A DNA stretch of 64,000 nucleotides, taken from assembly GCF_037392515.1 (NCBI RefSeq), contig NC_090283.1:24940249-25004248 (forward strand), written 5' to 3'. This DNA comes from Haliotis asinina (lineage: Eukaryota > Mollusca > Gastropoda > Lepetellida > Haliotidae). Shown here in pieces: positions 33,951 to 47,757 of this stretch. The notes under the pieces were generated by a model. The model ran no database searches and was not told the origin of the DNA. It saw only the letters and a list, made by a program, of their open reading frames with translations. The position numbers were made by a program, and so were the translations under genes. Every line of letters starts with the position of its first letter. The stretch's first letter is position 1.

Positions 33951-35399
33951 GTCGTGTTTAGGAATCGGAAAATTGTCCGTCTGCATAGAAGTCTTTTAAA
34001 AAATACCCCTCAGGAACCTGTCGTTCATATTCTGATCAGCTTCGGCATCAGGTGGCAGGCCCTTCATTTGAAGGCCGCACAGAATGTGAGATTCATATGA
34101 CATTCAGTTGACCTTAAATTGTTCGATGGAATGTTATTCTTAATTATTGCTTTTGTGTGCCTTTTTACTGATATCAGTAAAACAAGTTCCAATCAGTACC
34201 TTAAATAGAATAATGTGCACAAAAATGGCAACAACTTGTGTTACAACCTCATGGTTGAAGCCATCGGTATGGGACCATAGCAGTTTATCTTATATGACAC
34301 ATAAATGTACCTTTCTGACTGGTTGAGCGCTCATCCATTATTTTCAGTGTATACCGCATACAAGAGAAAAACATTTCTATGTACCCTGATGAAAATGCCA
34401 AACTCATTTGGTACTTCGTGATAGCAATTTTTAAATTAAAGCATTTCGTATATTGTACGAAAATTACCGATGTTTTGAAGGGCGATAACTCTAAATCTTT
34501 TTTTCTTGTCTGCAAAATAGAATACCTTGTTCACTGGTTCCTCAGGCTCATGAATATGTGATATTATATACGCTAAACAGTTCATCATGCACACTGAAAA
34601 ATATATAGAAAGTTTCATTGCTGATGGACAATGATTCCTTCAATCTCCTCTGGGCCCACCTTGTTTTACAGTTGTCTCCCTTTCATGTAATTGTTTTTTT
34701 GTTGTTTTTTTCCTGTGGCCAGATATGACAGTGCATAAATGGTCATTTGAGCTCAGTACCCTTTACGGGGGTATCGAATCACATGTAGTCTATCAATTAC
34801 TCAATGTGTTCTGTAACGTTTATGTAATTATATAAACCTGCAGGATGATTGTCACTATGTATTAGACATGGCTTCTTTTACCGGAATAACCGCATTTGAG
34901 GGGTTTTTTTTCAACAAAAAAATTGTTCACTCGTTGCTCTTGTACTAAATGTGAATATTAGCAGAACGATAACTCCAGATTCAAAGACAGGTGAACACTT
35001 AGGATTTATCAAGTCACCATGGGCAGCAATGAGGCCCATCAGCACCAATATAAGGATTGGTTGGCAGAATTATAGTCGGACCTTAAGTTACAGGTCTCGT
35101 TTAATTTTTCATTTCTACCGCTAACTTGGAAACATATGTATTTATGACGTCATACGATTGTCAGCGACAGCTTGTTGGCGGAGAGTTTGATGGTTACCGA
35201 GGTAATATTTCCTCCAGTAGTCACTTTCTTGGGAGGGCTGACATGGAAACTCCTTAAACCGTCACTGACACTGCGAGGGAATGTCACATGGTGTCATATT
35301 TGTTAAACGGGACACCTTCCAGATGAAAGAAACAATGCTGTTGCATGTTGTCGAGTGAAAGAACTTAAACTTGTCTGTCATTTTAAGCAAAAAACCATG
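33951..35399. other. Spacer between surface-protein promoter and C1q remnant (U2)
   Basis: No gene supported. U3 (49141-50880) is highly similar but has extra bases that break the small open frames, so they are not coding. The segment from about 34903 on is also present in U1 after its deletion junction. Confidence 0.5.
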
Positions 35400-35877
35400 A
35401 ACCTCGAAAACTGTCGTTCATATACTTTTGCCATCAGTTCCATCATCCAATGAAAACCCCTATTTAATGTAAGTTATAACAAAGAATAAATGAGTGAGTA
35501 AATATTTAACGTCACATTGCAATATTTCAGCCATATCGTGACGAGAACAAATCTGAAGATAATATACAAAATGAACACATCATACAACTTGTCACCAAAG
35601 ACAGTAGAACAGTTAGTTAGTCATAGTTCAAATCTGAAACTAGTAAGTGAAGATAAATCTAATAGCACAATTTGGGCAATACAAAATGCAAAAATTCATT
35701 ATAGATCGCCAAATAGAAGAATGACCATACAGAGGACTCGGTGAACATTTTAGGTAAGGAAATTAAAATAATATTGAAGTTCAAGTTTTTACATTGACAA
35801 AGTTTATATTTGTTTTACAAACAACACCAAGTCGCTATCACAAGTCATACAGGACGATGGCAAGTTTGTTTTCTTAA
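35400..35877 (+). pseudogene. Collapsed extra C1q copy (U2/U3 junction)
   Basis: It matches the U1/U2 junction remnant: upstream DNA joined to the last codons of C1q exon 1 (AAGTCGCTATCACAAGTCAT, near 35830) and a donor changed to GGCAAGTTTG. It runs into the truncated TTAA element. Confidence 0.7.
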
Positions 35878-37143
35878 ATCATTTAATCATGTTACGTGAA
35901 AATATATTGAAAACAGTTCAGTGTTTTCAGGCTGCATTCGACACAGAGATTACATCTTCCTTGCTGTAACTTGCGTTTGATGGTGTAAACCTACACGTGT
36001 TATTTGTCATCATTCTCTTGATGGTCAGTTAATGAATTTATGACAGGTATAATTAGTGGTATCACCACTCCGGTTATTCAACAAAGGTTCCCATTTGGCA
36101 TTTCTCCTCTCTGGAGTAAATACTCAACATTATAAATTAAGGTCTGTAATGGCAAATGTTTTGTATGTTATGTAATATATGCATGTAAGTGATGAAACAT
36201 CGATCAAAGGATTAACCGATAACACACTGATTGATTAATTACTTTTATCTTCTACAGCGGATTGGTCAAAAGGCAGTGTGTGTTGATGTACTAGTTATCT
36301 ATACTGACTACACCTTGTCGTAAAGTGCGAGTGTAAAAACAACATCCTTCCTTCAAAGCATTAACCACCATTGCGTTGATTGATTGCTCATTATTGGTTA
36401 TCTAAATGACTTAGAATGGCAGACATCATACAATTAGCTGCCAGGTGTGCTATCTTGGGGGATGTGTTACTTTTTCGCAAACTAGACCGTTGTAAGAAAC
36501 ACGACACAGAGCAGGATTATTTACCAGCTTCAGATGAATGGAATACCGTACTTTTATGTGGATATTGATGGATACATTCCTGAACAAGGTAGTAGTCTGA
36601 CATTGTTGCTATAGAATTAGTCTGTTTTACATTTATTATTTGCCTTTTGTTTTGATTTATTTGTTGTAGCATTCAGCAGAATCTATATGACAGAAAACTA
36701 GATCGCGCATGTGTGTGAAATAGGATCCACATTGGAAGTCTACACAATGTTTAAATATTACAGTCATCTTAGAAATTTACAACAAGTGTAAGCAGACCGT
36801 GTGTTCTTTTATTCATTTTCCAAATCATACAAATATGACAATTCACTCACTAGGTTTATGAGAACAAATATAGAGACGGACCTTGGCTTCGTTATTTTTC
36901 CGTCCTAATAGTATTTTACCATTTCTACCAGTGGCAGATGATTAACCTTCAAAGTGTTTCATTTGTTTTCATAATATATTTGTTGATCTGTCTATAATTA
37001 AACTCTCAATTGTGCATAAGGACTGCGCAGCAGATGTCACGAACCAGTCACGTATTCTGGGATATCATCCGGGTGCTCACGTGAGAAAAACAAAAACAAA
37101 AGTTTAAACCAGTCCACGGAAATTGCTCCGCATCAGTGCCCCT
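35878..37143 (+). mobile_element. TTAA-flanked element, left end missing
   Basis: The same element as at 17613-19199 and 51393-53004, but about 300 bases including the left inverted end are deleted. The right end (GCATCAGTGCCCCT) and the TTAA at 37144-37147 remain. Confidence 0.75.
36416..36568 (+). CDS. Small 50-codon frame in the TTAA element (hypothetical)
   Basis: ATG at 36416 to TGA: MADIIQLAARCAILGDVLLF, then a basic KKHD stretch and a DYLPASDEWN segment. Frames in this and the U4 copy (52271-52423) are the same length and differ by one residue; the U1 copy stops after 32 codons. Just past the stop lies CTGAACAAGGTAGTAG, a possible splice donor, so it could be the first exon of a lost element gene. 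I do not recognise the family. Conservation may only reflect recent duplication. Confidence 0.3.
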   Translation: MADIIQLAARCAILGDVLLFRKLDRCKKHDTEQDYLPASDEWNTVLLCGY

Positions 37144-38238
37144 TTAACGCCTCACTCACTAGAGAACAGATCTGTGTTGGGTGTAATTACATACAGCATC
37201 GGATTCGCAAAAAAGGCTCATCATTCTAATTTAATTCCATTTCTGTGACAGTCCGGGTCACTCGATCTCCGTACGTGAATGCTTTAAAGTATTTATAACC
37301 AGGTAGACTCTTACAGAGTAAAGTGTTCCTGGTTCATTAACGCACTGCTAGGGAATGCCATATGGTATCGTGGTGTTACTTAGGAATCCTGATGCACCGG
37401 AAACCTGTCACATGAACGAAACAAAACCTCTGCCTGCTGTTGAGTGAGAGAATCGAAATTTGTCGTTTATATGCTTATGCCATCAGGTAAACCATCCAAT
37501 GAAAAACCGTATGTAATGTAAGCAATACAAACTATTAGAGTGAACATCTGACAGGCACGGTTATTAAAAAAGAGAATGAATGAATGAATGAATGAATGTT
37601 TAACGCCACATCGCAATATTTCAGCCATACCGTGACGAGAACAAATTTGAAGATAATAAACAAAATGTATATATCACAAAACATGTCGTCAAATTACTGT
37701 AATCGAACTAGATTGTCACAGTTCAAATTTGAAACTAGCATCTGAAGATAAATCTAATAGCACAATAACACAAAACACAATAATTGACTGGAGATCGTCA
37801 AATAGAAGAATGAACATACAGAAGAATCAATGATCATGTTACGGTTGATGTTGCTTTCTGTGCCATGAGTAGATATCATGTCCAAAGTTTCAGTTCTAAA
37901 AGCAAGCAAATAGGTGGTAAGGAAATTAAAATAATATTGAGGTTTCAATTTTTCACGTGGACAAAGTTTATAATTGTTTTACCACACAACTAGTAACTAC
38001 AATATTTCTAATTTATGTGTCTGTTTCAGGTATGATACACAGGCTGGTTCACCATCTCCGGTTTAAGAATTTATTGTACAATCTGGAACATATATTCTGC
38101 ATGTGTCTACGCAATAAATATAATCTTGGAGTTTTTGGGCTTCAAGGCTTGGTATCACACTTGTCTGACTTTCCATACTCCTTATCAATGCTCCTCTATA
38201 TTCACCAGTGCCGCAAAATACTGCGGGTAAAAATATTT

Positions 38239-40361
38239 ATGACGAAGATGTTCCTTGGTCTTTTTCTGCCTCCCTCACTCTCTGGACTAATTTTACCCAT
38301 GACAAAACCAGATGGCACTGCTGATCTGTCCAGTGTACTGAATCATGTGGTTGTGCTTGAACAGTCTATGACAAACCTTCAGACAACCACAAGTCATTTG
38401 AAAACAAATCTACAGGTCACAAAACAAGATCTGGCAAGTACGAAAACAAAGCTGCAAGCCACAAAGACGGACCTACGGAACACCCAAACAGATCTACATA
38501 CAAGCAAATAACTGCAACCGTTGGCCAGTGCTCAATTGACCTCTCTGAAGGATGAAGTGGCATCACTGAAAGCTGAACTGAAGTCGTCAGCAAACGAACT
38601 GAACCAAGTGAAGTCTGAACTGAGAGTCGCGAAACAGGATAAACTCAATGCTAACTTTCTGTTGAACATAACGATGGATGCAATGAGTCGCAATATCAAG
38701 CAGAGCACTATACAGGTTAAAACGCTGCAGTCAGGTGTTTCTTCTTTAGAGAACCACGTGCAGCGACAAACTGACAAGACTGAAGAAGAGGAGTTCATCC
38801 AGAATAGCTCATCGTCTCTCAAAGTGATTATAGACCAGTTGCTGTTTGTGGTCAGGGAAATGACGTCCACAAAAGAAGAGCAACAAAATGCGTCTGACTG
38901 GAAAGACTTCAGAATGAAATGAAATGCACAATGTTCAACAAGCTCTTCACATGGTGACGGACAATCTACACACTGCACAAAGTAACATCACCTCCACGAT
39001 ATCGGACATTGCTGTTTTGCAGCTTGACATGTCACTTGTGCAGACTCTCTCCAATGGCAAAACTAAGTCGCTATGACAAGTCATACAGGACGTTGGTAAG
39101 TTTGTAAAACATTTCTTTTGGGTTTTTTTTGGTTTTTGGTTTGGTTTGGTTTGGTTTGGTTTGGTTTGTTGCTTCACGCCTCACTTACTTGATAACTTGC
39201 GCGACAATTGACCTTGGCGAAACTGCAGAGCAGAGAGCTATGTTGGGTGATATTACATACAGCATCAGTATACACTGGAGATTAGAACTGTCCTTCAGCA
39301 ACCCAATCTTGCTTGTATGAGTGAACTAACGATGAGAGTGGATTGTTCACGGACTGATTCATAGTTGGAATATGAATCTGGTGTGGTGGTAAACAAATAA
39401 ACGCCATCCCTCAGGGCATACGGTCATTGCTTTTGGCAACGCTGACGATACAATTACAAATATTGCCATAGGCCATCCATATAACTGATTAATGTATTAT
39501 GGAAGTCTATTACGTATGTTGCATTTCTTTCCATTTGGAGACAACTTCCGGGTACTTTTACACTTTTCTAGTTTATAGTAAAACCCAATCAATGGCCGAA
39601 GTTTGTCATAACTTATCATAAAAATGTAATTTTGTTATGCAACTGCACATGGTGATGTCATTTACCGTGCGTAAACCTCATTGCTGTTTGTTTGTTATAG
39701 GCACTAAGTGCATTAAAGTGTGTGTTGTGTTGTTTGTTAAAGTTTACGAGAAATGTTCAGGTACAAACACAGGTAGAGAATTTGAACTCCCATAAGTCTA
39801 GTAGCTTAAACAGCTTCATTCTCTCACGACTCAGGAAGCATTTATAAGTTGAAATGTCCTTGACAACAACCTTTGCTCGCCCAAACTGTGCATGGCAAGG
39901 TGAACTCTAAAAATGTTTAGGTGTCCTTTGTTGAATAAATGTTTCTTTTAATCCATGTAGCGTCAAAGACAAGAACCGTTGCCTTCCGTACAGAAAGTCC
40001 ACCCGATACAGCAATCGGAACTCCACTTCTCTTTGACTTCACCGTCTACAACGTCAACTCCTTCTACGACGAGCACACAGGAAAATTCACCGCACCCGTC
40101 TCTGGCACCTACATGTTCTACACCAATCTATCACTGAAGGTGTCCGACCGTTTCGGTGCTTACATTCACATTATGAAAACCGGACCAAATATCATTTTTG
40201 GCTTTGGGACGGCGACGACAGGCAGTGACCACACTGTTGCATTTTCTGTTGCCCCACTCCACAAGGGAGAACAGGTGTGGGTGGAAACAACCCAGTCAAT
40301 GACAGTGGGAAAAAGTTCATCAGCATCATCCTTTGGTGGGTTCTTGGTGTCGGTGGACTAA
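38239..40361 (+). pseudogene. C1q coiled-coil gene, broken, head exon intact (U3)
   Basis: The first ATG of the U1 gene is ATA here, so the frame would start at 38239 (MTKMFLGLFLPPSLSG). TAA occurs after about 90 codons (38508-38510, in the coiled coil). A short deletion near 38897 shifts the frame, and TGA stands seven codons before the exon 1 end (39095, donor GTAAGT). Exon 2 (39961-40361) is fully open and encodes a complete C1q head, one residue longer than U1 because of an extra codon near 40195. An in-frame ATG just upstream of the acceptor (MFLLIHVASK) could give a head-only protein of 140 residues; whether it is made is unknown. The intron carries a TTTGG repeat (about 39125-39167). 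Confidence 0.88.
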
Positions 40362-41356
40362 GCGACTCACATTTTAGGCTACATGTGCAAGATCCTATGC
40401 TATGCAGGTCCTACCATGAGAAATATTACTGTTTTTGCGATGTAATTCGAAGTCCCTTTTCTCTATGTTTGCGATGTAATTCGAAGTCCCTTTTCTCTAT
40501 GTACTTTCGAAAAGATCAGGTACACTGCAAACTTTGTTGTGTGTTGGTGTTTGCTTGTTGTTCAACGCTACATTAAGTTATATGACTACAGTCTGTAACA
40601 ATGGAGTAGGGAGCAGAGAATCCAGCATGAGCATCGATCTAATTTGGACTGGATGACATTCATCAACCAACTCACACTGAGCCTGTCCACTCGACCCCGT
40701 TAGTCACCTCTTACGACCATGCATTCTTCTAGTTCCATGTTGCTGAAGACCGTGTCAATGCAGTGCTTGAAATTCTTGAACGGCAATACTTTTTGTAAGT
40801 CAGGCTATAAGAGTTTGGGGGAGAATGAAGGATGGTCACCAGACAGACGCCTGAGCATTTTAGCATGACAGTCAGGTATGACTACATAATCTGATACCTG
40901 GCACGGTCACCAAGCCAACAGACCAGACAAACGCATGAGCATCTATCATGAGAGTCAGGTATGACGACATAATCTGATACTTGTTGCAGTCACCTTAGCA
41001 ACTCGAGCATTATGAGTTTATCGTTGGGCTGCACACAAAATCTATGTTCTATAGCAAGATTCACTTTGGTGAGTTGTCAGTGCTGGAAAAGACTTTGAAT
41101 CACTAATACGTTTGAGATCTTCTTATAATAACTCTACGCTATATCTTCTTAGCACATTTTAATTCATAATAAGAAAAAGTGACACAACGTGTTTAGAAGT
41201 CGTTCGGACAGAGTTGCACATTTCCTTAAAACTTTGAACAGGACATCAACCTGAAAAGGAATATGGGAAGTTTACCTGATGGGGTAGTACGGTATATATA
41301 AAAAATAAATACGAGTAATTCATTATTTAAAATAATAGTGACCCAATTGCTTCAGT

Positions 41357-44300
41357 TTACAGCATAGGTCGGTGGAGCTCGTCCAAAGTCAGTTCTTTCC
41401 CCTGATATGAATATTTCGTAGTTAGACAAGAACATAGGTCGACTATAAAGTCATTGTAAATGGTTACTGTGTCCTCACTCATTATGCAAGGGAGTAGCCC
41501 ACACAATACATACGTAACAACGATGATCATCCCAGTGAAGGAGCTGCTTCTGACAGCTCCGGCAGATCGTCCCATGTACACGTTCTTAACCAGTGTTTCA
41601 TTGATCAAGGATCCTGGTGTTTGAGATGTTGCTTCGGGTGTCACTTCTGGTGTCGTTTCGGTTGCCGTAACAGGTGTTGTTGCAGGTTGTGTTGTCAACT
41701 TTGTGGTAGTAGGTTGTGTGGTCACAGGCTGACATGAAGATTCTCCTGTTGTTAACCAGCATTTTTAAGCAAACAGTTCTTTATATGTAAACAAGGACTA
41801 AAATTATGTTTGGTTATTGATCCCTTGAAGACAGTATTTCACTTTGTGACTTATTATGAATCAAGATGCTACAGTGTAGTGAATCTATTATAATATATAC
41901 CCTGAACATATGTGTCATAACGCTTTGTTTTGAGACACCTTTACAATGTACCACGTGGGTAATAATTCAATATATACCCTGAACTGACAGGTATTTACAG
42001 CATGTACTAAGTTTCTTCTCGTCACTAAAAAGTTGAAATATTACCGGTGTCACGTTACATCTTTAATTCACTTACTCACTTACCGAATCGCCACCATGCA
42101 TCATCTACTGAAGAGATTTTGATGCTTTCAAAGCTGAACGGATACAAGTTCCAAAAAGACGAATATGACCACAGGCCAACTTCTGCAGCTTCACAACCTT
42201 CACCGATAATGACATCATAATATGAAACCATCACCCACAGTGGTGTGTAGTCGTCACACATGTCTCCGGATATAACCAAGATCTCCTCAGTACATGTATC
42301 AAAGGAGGACTCACAGCACTGCACATGAGAAGTCTTGTTTGGATAAATGTCAATGACCATCGTTCCTGCGCCCATGTTAATGGAGAGATGTACTTTGTTG
42401 CAACTCTTCACGTCGAACAACAGGGATTCCAAGTCGGAAACCATCTTCCCATCCACCTTTGTTAGCTCTATAGTGGTGTCAGTTCTTGAGGTTTGAAACA
42501 CGTCAGCGTGGATTCGATCACCTGCAGAAAATGCTCGGAAGGTGAAAAAAAGATCAATATACACTAAGGTAAGTTAGAAGAATGTCCACCCCGGACGTGA
42601 ACTCCGAACTTAAACGTTTTTGAATCAATGGTTTTCACAAATCTGTGCATGTACAACAGCTGTTTTTTTCTTTTAAAAACAACCATCTTAGCATTTGTTC
42701 ATTCGGAATGAGCAAGGCAAAACCATGTGGAAGAGCATAAGAAATTCCCATTTTGAAATTCTAATCTCTCTACATAATATCTTTTAATTGAATATGATAC
42801 CAGATGTCTGCATATCAGCCACTATAGCTAACACGCATAACAAATACACGCATGGTATATGTTGGGCTTATCACGTGATACAAGTGAAAATAGCCCATGG
42901 TTAGCGCCACAGCGCCAAAATGCTTATCTTATGCCAATACGTTGCTGTTAGTTGTGCTCTTGTGTTGTCAGAGGAAATGACTCTTGTACCAGAACCAGGA
43001 GTACCTTGTGATACAATCAACAGGCTCGGGATGCCTTTCCTCTGAATAGAACGTGCGAATGTACAACATACATTAGAGGAAAAAGGTTATTAACCTTTAC
43101 GCCCGAACAGCCTGAGGTTACATTTGAGCAATCTGGACAAGAACATCTGCTCCATTAACCTTCAGGTTCTGTCTTCCGTTTCCCCACCATGGCCGAGCAG
43201 CTTGACGTTATATTTACTGGTTCGTTTATCTTTAAGTTCGTTCCTCTTCTTATACAAAATGGTCTACGTAACGTTCGCTTCACAGAAGCTGCTGCTCTGT
43301 AAACATTCAGGTTCTGTGAATAAACAATCCAGGTTAGAGGGTGGCCAAATGTAACACGCGTTATATTTGGGATGAATCAGTAAAGTACAGATCATAGTAC
43401 GTTTGTTACGAGTGCCACAGGGGATTCGAACCCACATTCTCAGAGTCAGACATCTAATCACAAAGTCAGCCGTCTAACCCGTCAGGTACCGCGACTTCCA
43501 CAAAAGTGGAAGTCGGACTTCTTGTAGTCCAGACCACGGAGTTTGTGTACCCTTTTGATAGGTGTTAATTGGCACGGCTTCCACAGCTAAAAGCGATGTG
43601 AGTCGGTTAGACGGCTGGTCAAACCACAATCGTCTACAGGTTACTATGATTTGAAAGCCAAGGCCTGACCCTTTAGTCAGTTATCATAAAAATCATTGTC
43701 CAGACTACGCGTGCTTGCTGACAGTATGGGTACGTGGAAACGTATTATCTCAGTATGTTTGATGACTACGGGCGCTGTCGTCTTAAAAGCGTATTAATAA
43801 CGGCACGCATGACAATAAGAAATATCAACTAAATTATCACTCCGTCATTCATGTATTCAAGCTTTCCTCAATCTGTAATGATATGGCTTCAGATACATCG
43901 TTCCAAAGACATTAGACTTAACGTACTTAGATTTGTATATGGTATTGGAAGTTTGACCCAAGGAAACCAGGATGCCTTTGTACTCATCCACAATACACAA
44001 GGCATCATAAGTGGCAATAAATCGGAAGATAGTGATCATTGAATTCGTAATTTGTATTATAATACTTGTGATGATTTTGTGATCTCTACTTATTATCCTG
44101 ACTGAATGTGTAGAGTTTTTATTTGTCAGGCCTTTACTTTGTTTAGCACTAAATCTGAATCTAAATCTCACACGGAGCTAGTAGCTTCATTGCTTGCTAG
44201 TAGCTTGTTCGTATGTTCTTTAACGCCACCCGTGGCAATCATCCAACTATGAGACGACGGTCTGTAAATTATGGAATCTGCACTTTTGGTGAGGGATCAT

Positions 44301-47300
44301 CAACATCAATCTATGCAACAGGGTTTCACAGTTTATTTGTAGCTTGACAATATACACCAACACGTCGACTGTCGACCCTTGTTAAAAATATACGACTTGA
44401 TAACTTGCGATGTATCAACCAAGTCAACAAATCTCACCCAATCTCCTTAGCCATCTCTTGTGAAAGCATGGAATGCTGCAGACCTATTCTTAACCTGGAT
44501 CTTCACGGGTATGAAAGATTCTGGAAGGACATCGGTCTGTACACCTAATAATAAGTGTGTACATGCATCCACCTGCTTTCTTGGTTTTTGGTGATCATGT
44601 TTTATCAACTAGATGTAATTAAAGGCACAGTCCAGGAAGCGGCAGTGGTGTCATAAGTATATAACCCTACGTGACACGTATAGTCTGCCTCTTAAAATCT
44701 ATACATTTTGTATCAGATGTTATTGCAACTAACCTTTTAACCATACGGGAATAAGACGTAAATAGTGCTGAGGTTTGTTGCCAGATGCAGCGTTAAAAAA
44801 TAATAGCTCAAATGTACTGTAGCCCATGTACTGTATTGAATGCGTTGTAACTGTATATTTGACACAGCAGCTTTGAGGCCTTCATACATAATTCAGATTT
44901 AATCCTGAAAAAGGTTTCTGCCAAACGACTGTTGGTACGTGTGATCAAGAGTCTAATGATACCATCAGTCAAGTTATTGCTAATAACTTTTTCACGTTGG
45001 CCACAAATATAGGGGAATAAATTCGATATTGGTGAAATTTTGCTGATATGACTATACATTTAATTACTACCTCTACTGTTTCCATGCAGGATTGAAGATT
45101 TTATAGGCGGATTTAGTTCGTAAAGAAAATACAGTCACATTAACTAGACAGCAGACAAGAAAAGCTCGGGTGTTCTCTCATTTGTTTTGCTTTACATACC
45201 ATTTGTCTTCTCTTAAGATAAATGTGTTGCAATACTTTTTGGTCGTCTGATTGGATGGTTGGATTCTAATATTACCATTCATTCAGTGTTTAGATTTAAC
45301 TGAAATCAGTACACTTATGTTGTACATCCAGTACTTAAACGTGTCCTACTAACCTAGTCTTTGGCACTTGTACAGCATTCTTGATTTTGACACAACCCAA
45401 CCCCCAATTAAAAGCAAAGGAAACAAAATTAAAAAACAAACACACAAAGAAACAGCTGATTGCGGCCAGATCTAAGAGGTCACAGTTTAGAGATGCGATG
45501 TTTACTTGGGGCCTGACTCAAATGTACATCAAATGTGGGCTGAAGTATCGTTGATATTTATTGATGCTGGGTTTTTTTCACCTGATTTGGACAACTTACC
45601 AATGTTTATCGAACATTGCACTGTCAACATCCACAGTTTTGTTTCGAAAATAGCACATTTTGGGTTGTTGCAGTTGATATGTTTCTTCCGTTGGAAAAAC
45701 TCTTTGAGGCGGGGAAATGAGGTTAAAAAGATAGCTATGCTTGCTTGTTTGTGGTTTTTTTGTTTTGCAAACTGCTGATTTCATCTAGTGGTGTATCCAT
45801 TCAGGGAATGTACATCTTGATTGATGGCCGACCCTGGTCTTTATGATGGAAGGTGTTGGAGCTGTTGATATGGTTCTGTTGATATGATTCTGTTGACTTT
45901 CTGGGATGGGTCGTAGTTTAGTTCAACAAAAAGTTCCTTAAGGGTGTTCATTTCCATGTAGCAGATTTCCTAATCAGATGTTCTTCTATGTAATGTAGAA
46001 TGATGCCAGTTTTAACTTTAGGAGTGGTGGCGGATGTTTTGTCGTTTGTTTTTTCCCACGGGGATTCAGGGTTGTTTGGGCAGATACAGGACATGAAGGA
46101 AAGGTAATTAATTGTTCTGCTCAGTATCAATCGTGAAATTCACGTGGGCGTGTTGGTTGTTGAGGTGTGGGAGAAGCTGCGTAACATCATGGTTAGGTTG
46201 AAGGATCCCGAAAACATCATGTATCCTTCGGCAGGGTATATAATGAACCTATGAACTCTGATATATAATTGAATCTGGTCTCCTTCTTAAAGGATCACAT
46301 TTTTAATTTTAGGATAAATGCCTATTCCTCTAATCAGTGGTATATTTAATTATTTCACACTTTCAAAATATTTGTAGCCACTTTAGAGGAACATAGGAAA
46401 ATACGTTTACAGCCTTCAGCTACACATATCTAAACAGATTTTCTTATTATTATTACGATAGCAAGTCGTGTAATATTCAGACAGTTGTGTAATACAGAGA
46501 CGCATATATTTAAACGATGGGAAAGTGGGAGACATAATGAAAGACTTGTTTGAGTAAAATAACAGTTTGAATAAAGTGTAAAGAAAACGGATTGGCGATA
46601 TAGGATGGTAAGAGAGGAGAGAGGAAGATATGATCAAACATTGGTTTGTGTTCATCTCTAACAGCAACTTGTCCAGAAACAGTTTGTGATAAGACATGTA
46701 CCAGGAATATTGTTTTATTAGTATCACGATAGCAAGTTGTACAATATCCATACGACTGGGTAAAACAGATGAGAATATATTTAAACTGGGAAAACGGGAG
46801 ACAACATAAGTTAAATGACTGCATGAATAAAGTATGAAGAGAACGGTTTGGAGATTGAACAGAGTAGTTCATCTCCACAAGCAAAGGGGCACATTTTTCT
46901 GTAAATTTGATCTTGTCCAGAAATTAGTTTTTTCTATGCTGTGATATTTTATTAGCGGTGATTATTGGGTAAATATGGGAATAGTCTTATTGTAATGACA
47001 GTTTTAAATATACCGCTTGGTCATTATAAAAAAGGTGGATTTAAAGAATAGTCAACCTTGGATCGCCAGGAAATGACTAATACTCAAATCTAATATTTAA
47101 GTGGGTTCTAGTCTCATACTAAAATTGGAACTAATGCATGATGGTTTGAACTTTTCAAGAGGACAAGAATAAATGTTCTGATGTTTCACTCTCTGACTGG
47201 TGAAACTTACAAAGTTTATCGTTTATCGTTCATATGTTCCTATTTTGTAGAGAAATGAATTTGATAGATGGTTTTGTACTGGAAAGTCTCTGTCTTGCTG

Positions 47301-47667
47301 TCCTCCACACAATTTCCTGCTATATCAATTCATTGTTACAGGAAAGTTTGTGATATGTGTGCATCCAACTTTGAGTTCCATTTAGAGGTGAGATTTTGAG
47401 GACAACAAATGCCCTCGTCATAACGAATCAATTTATAGATAAACTTACAATCTAGTGATGAGGTAATGTCCCTGAGAATCTTACAGTTCATATTTGAATT
47501 TGGTCTGTTAACAGGGTTATCGTTTGATAATGTAATCCATGTTTGGGGTATGAAACGTATCAAGCTGAAATAAGAAACGAAATTATGGCTCAATCTGAAG
47601 TCGTATTTCAAAACAAAAGTGCCTTGAATCTATTATTAGGCCCCGAACATATCTAATTGATACCATT

Positions 47668-47757
<90 letters not shown>

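Larger units (their letters stand above)
20066..38001. repeat. Tandem block U2 (17.9 kb)
   Basis: Second block, the longest. It carries a broken C1q gene, a complete three-exon surface-protein gene, a LINE remnant with a nested Tc1-like transposon, SINEs and the junction C1q remnant. It shares long near-identical stretches with U3, for example 28296-28685. Confidence 0.85.

Noticed and set aside
34285-34515. A 76-codon minus-strand frame upstream of the U2 surface-protein gene
   Set aside because: U3 has inserted bases in it, and there is no recognisable domain or splice context.
42522-42564. Alternative first exon running directly into U3 exon 2 without splicing
   Set aside because: The apparent start is GTG, not ATG, and the frame is not kept in the other blocks; the AG acceptor and upstream signal exon explain the data better.
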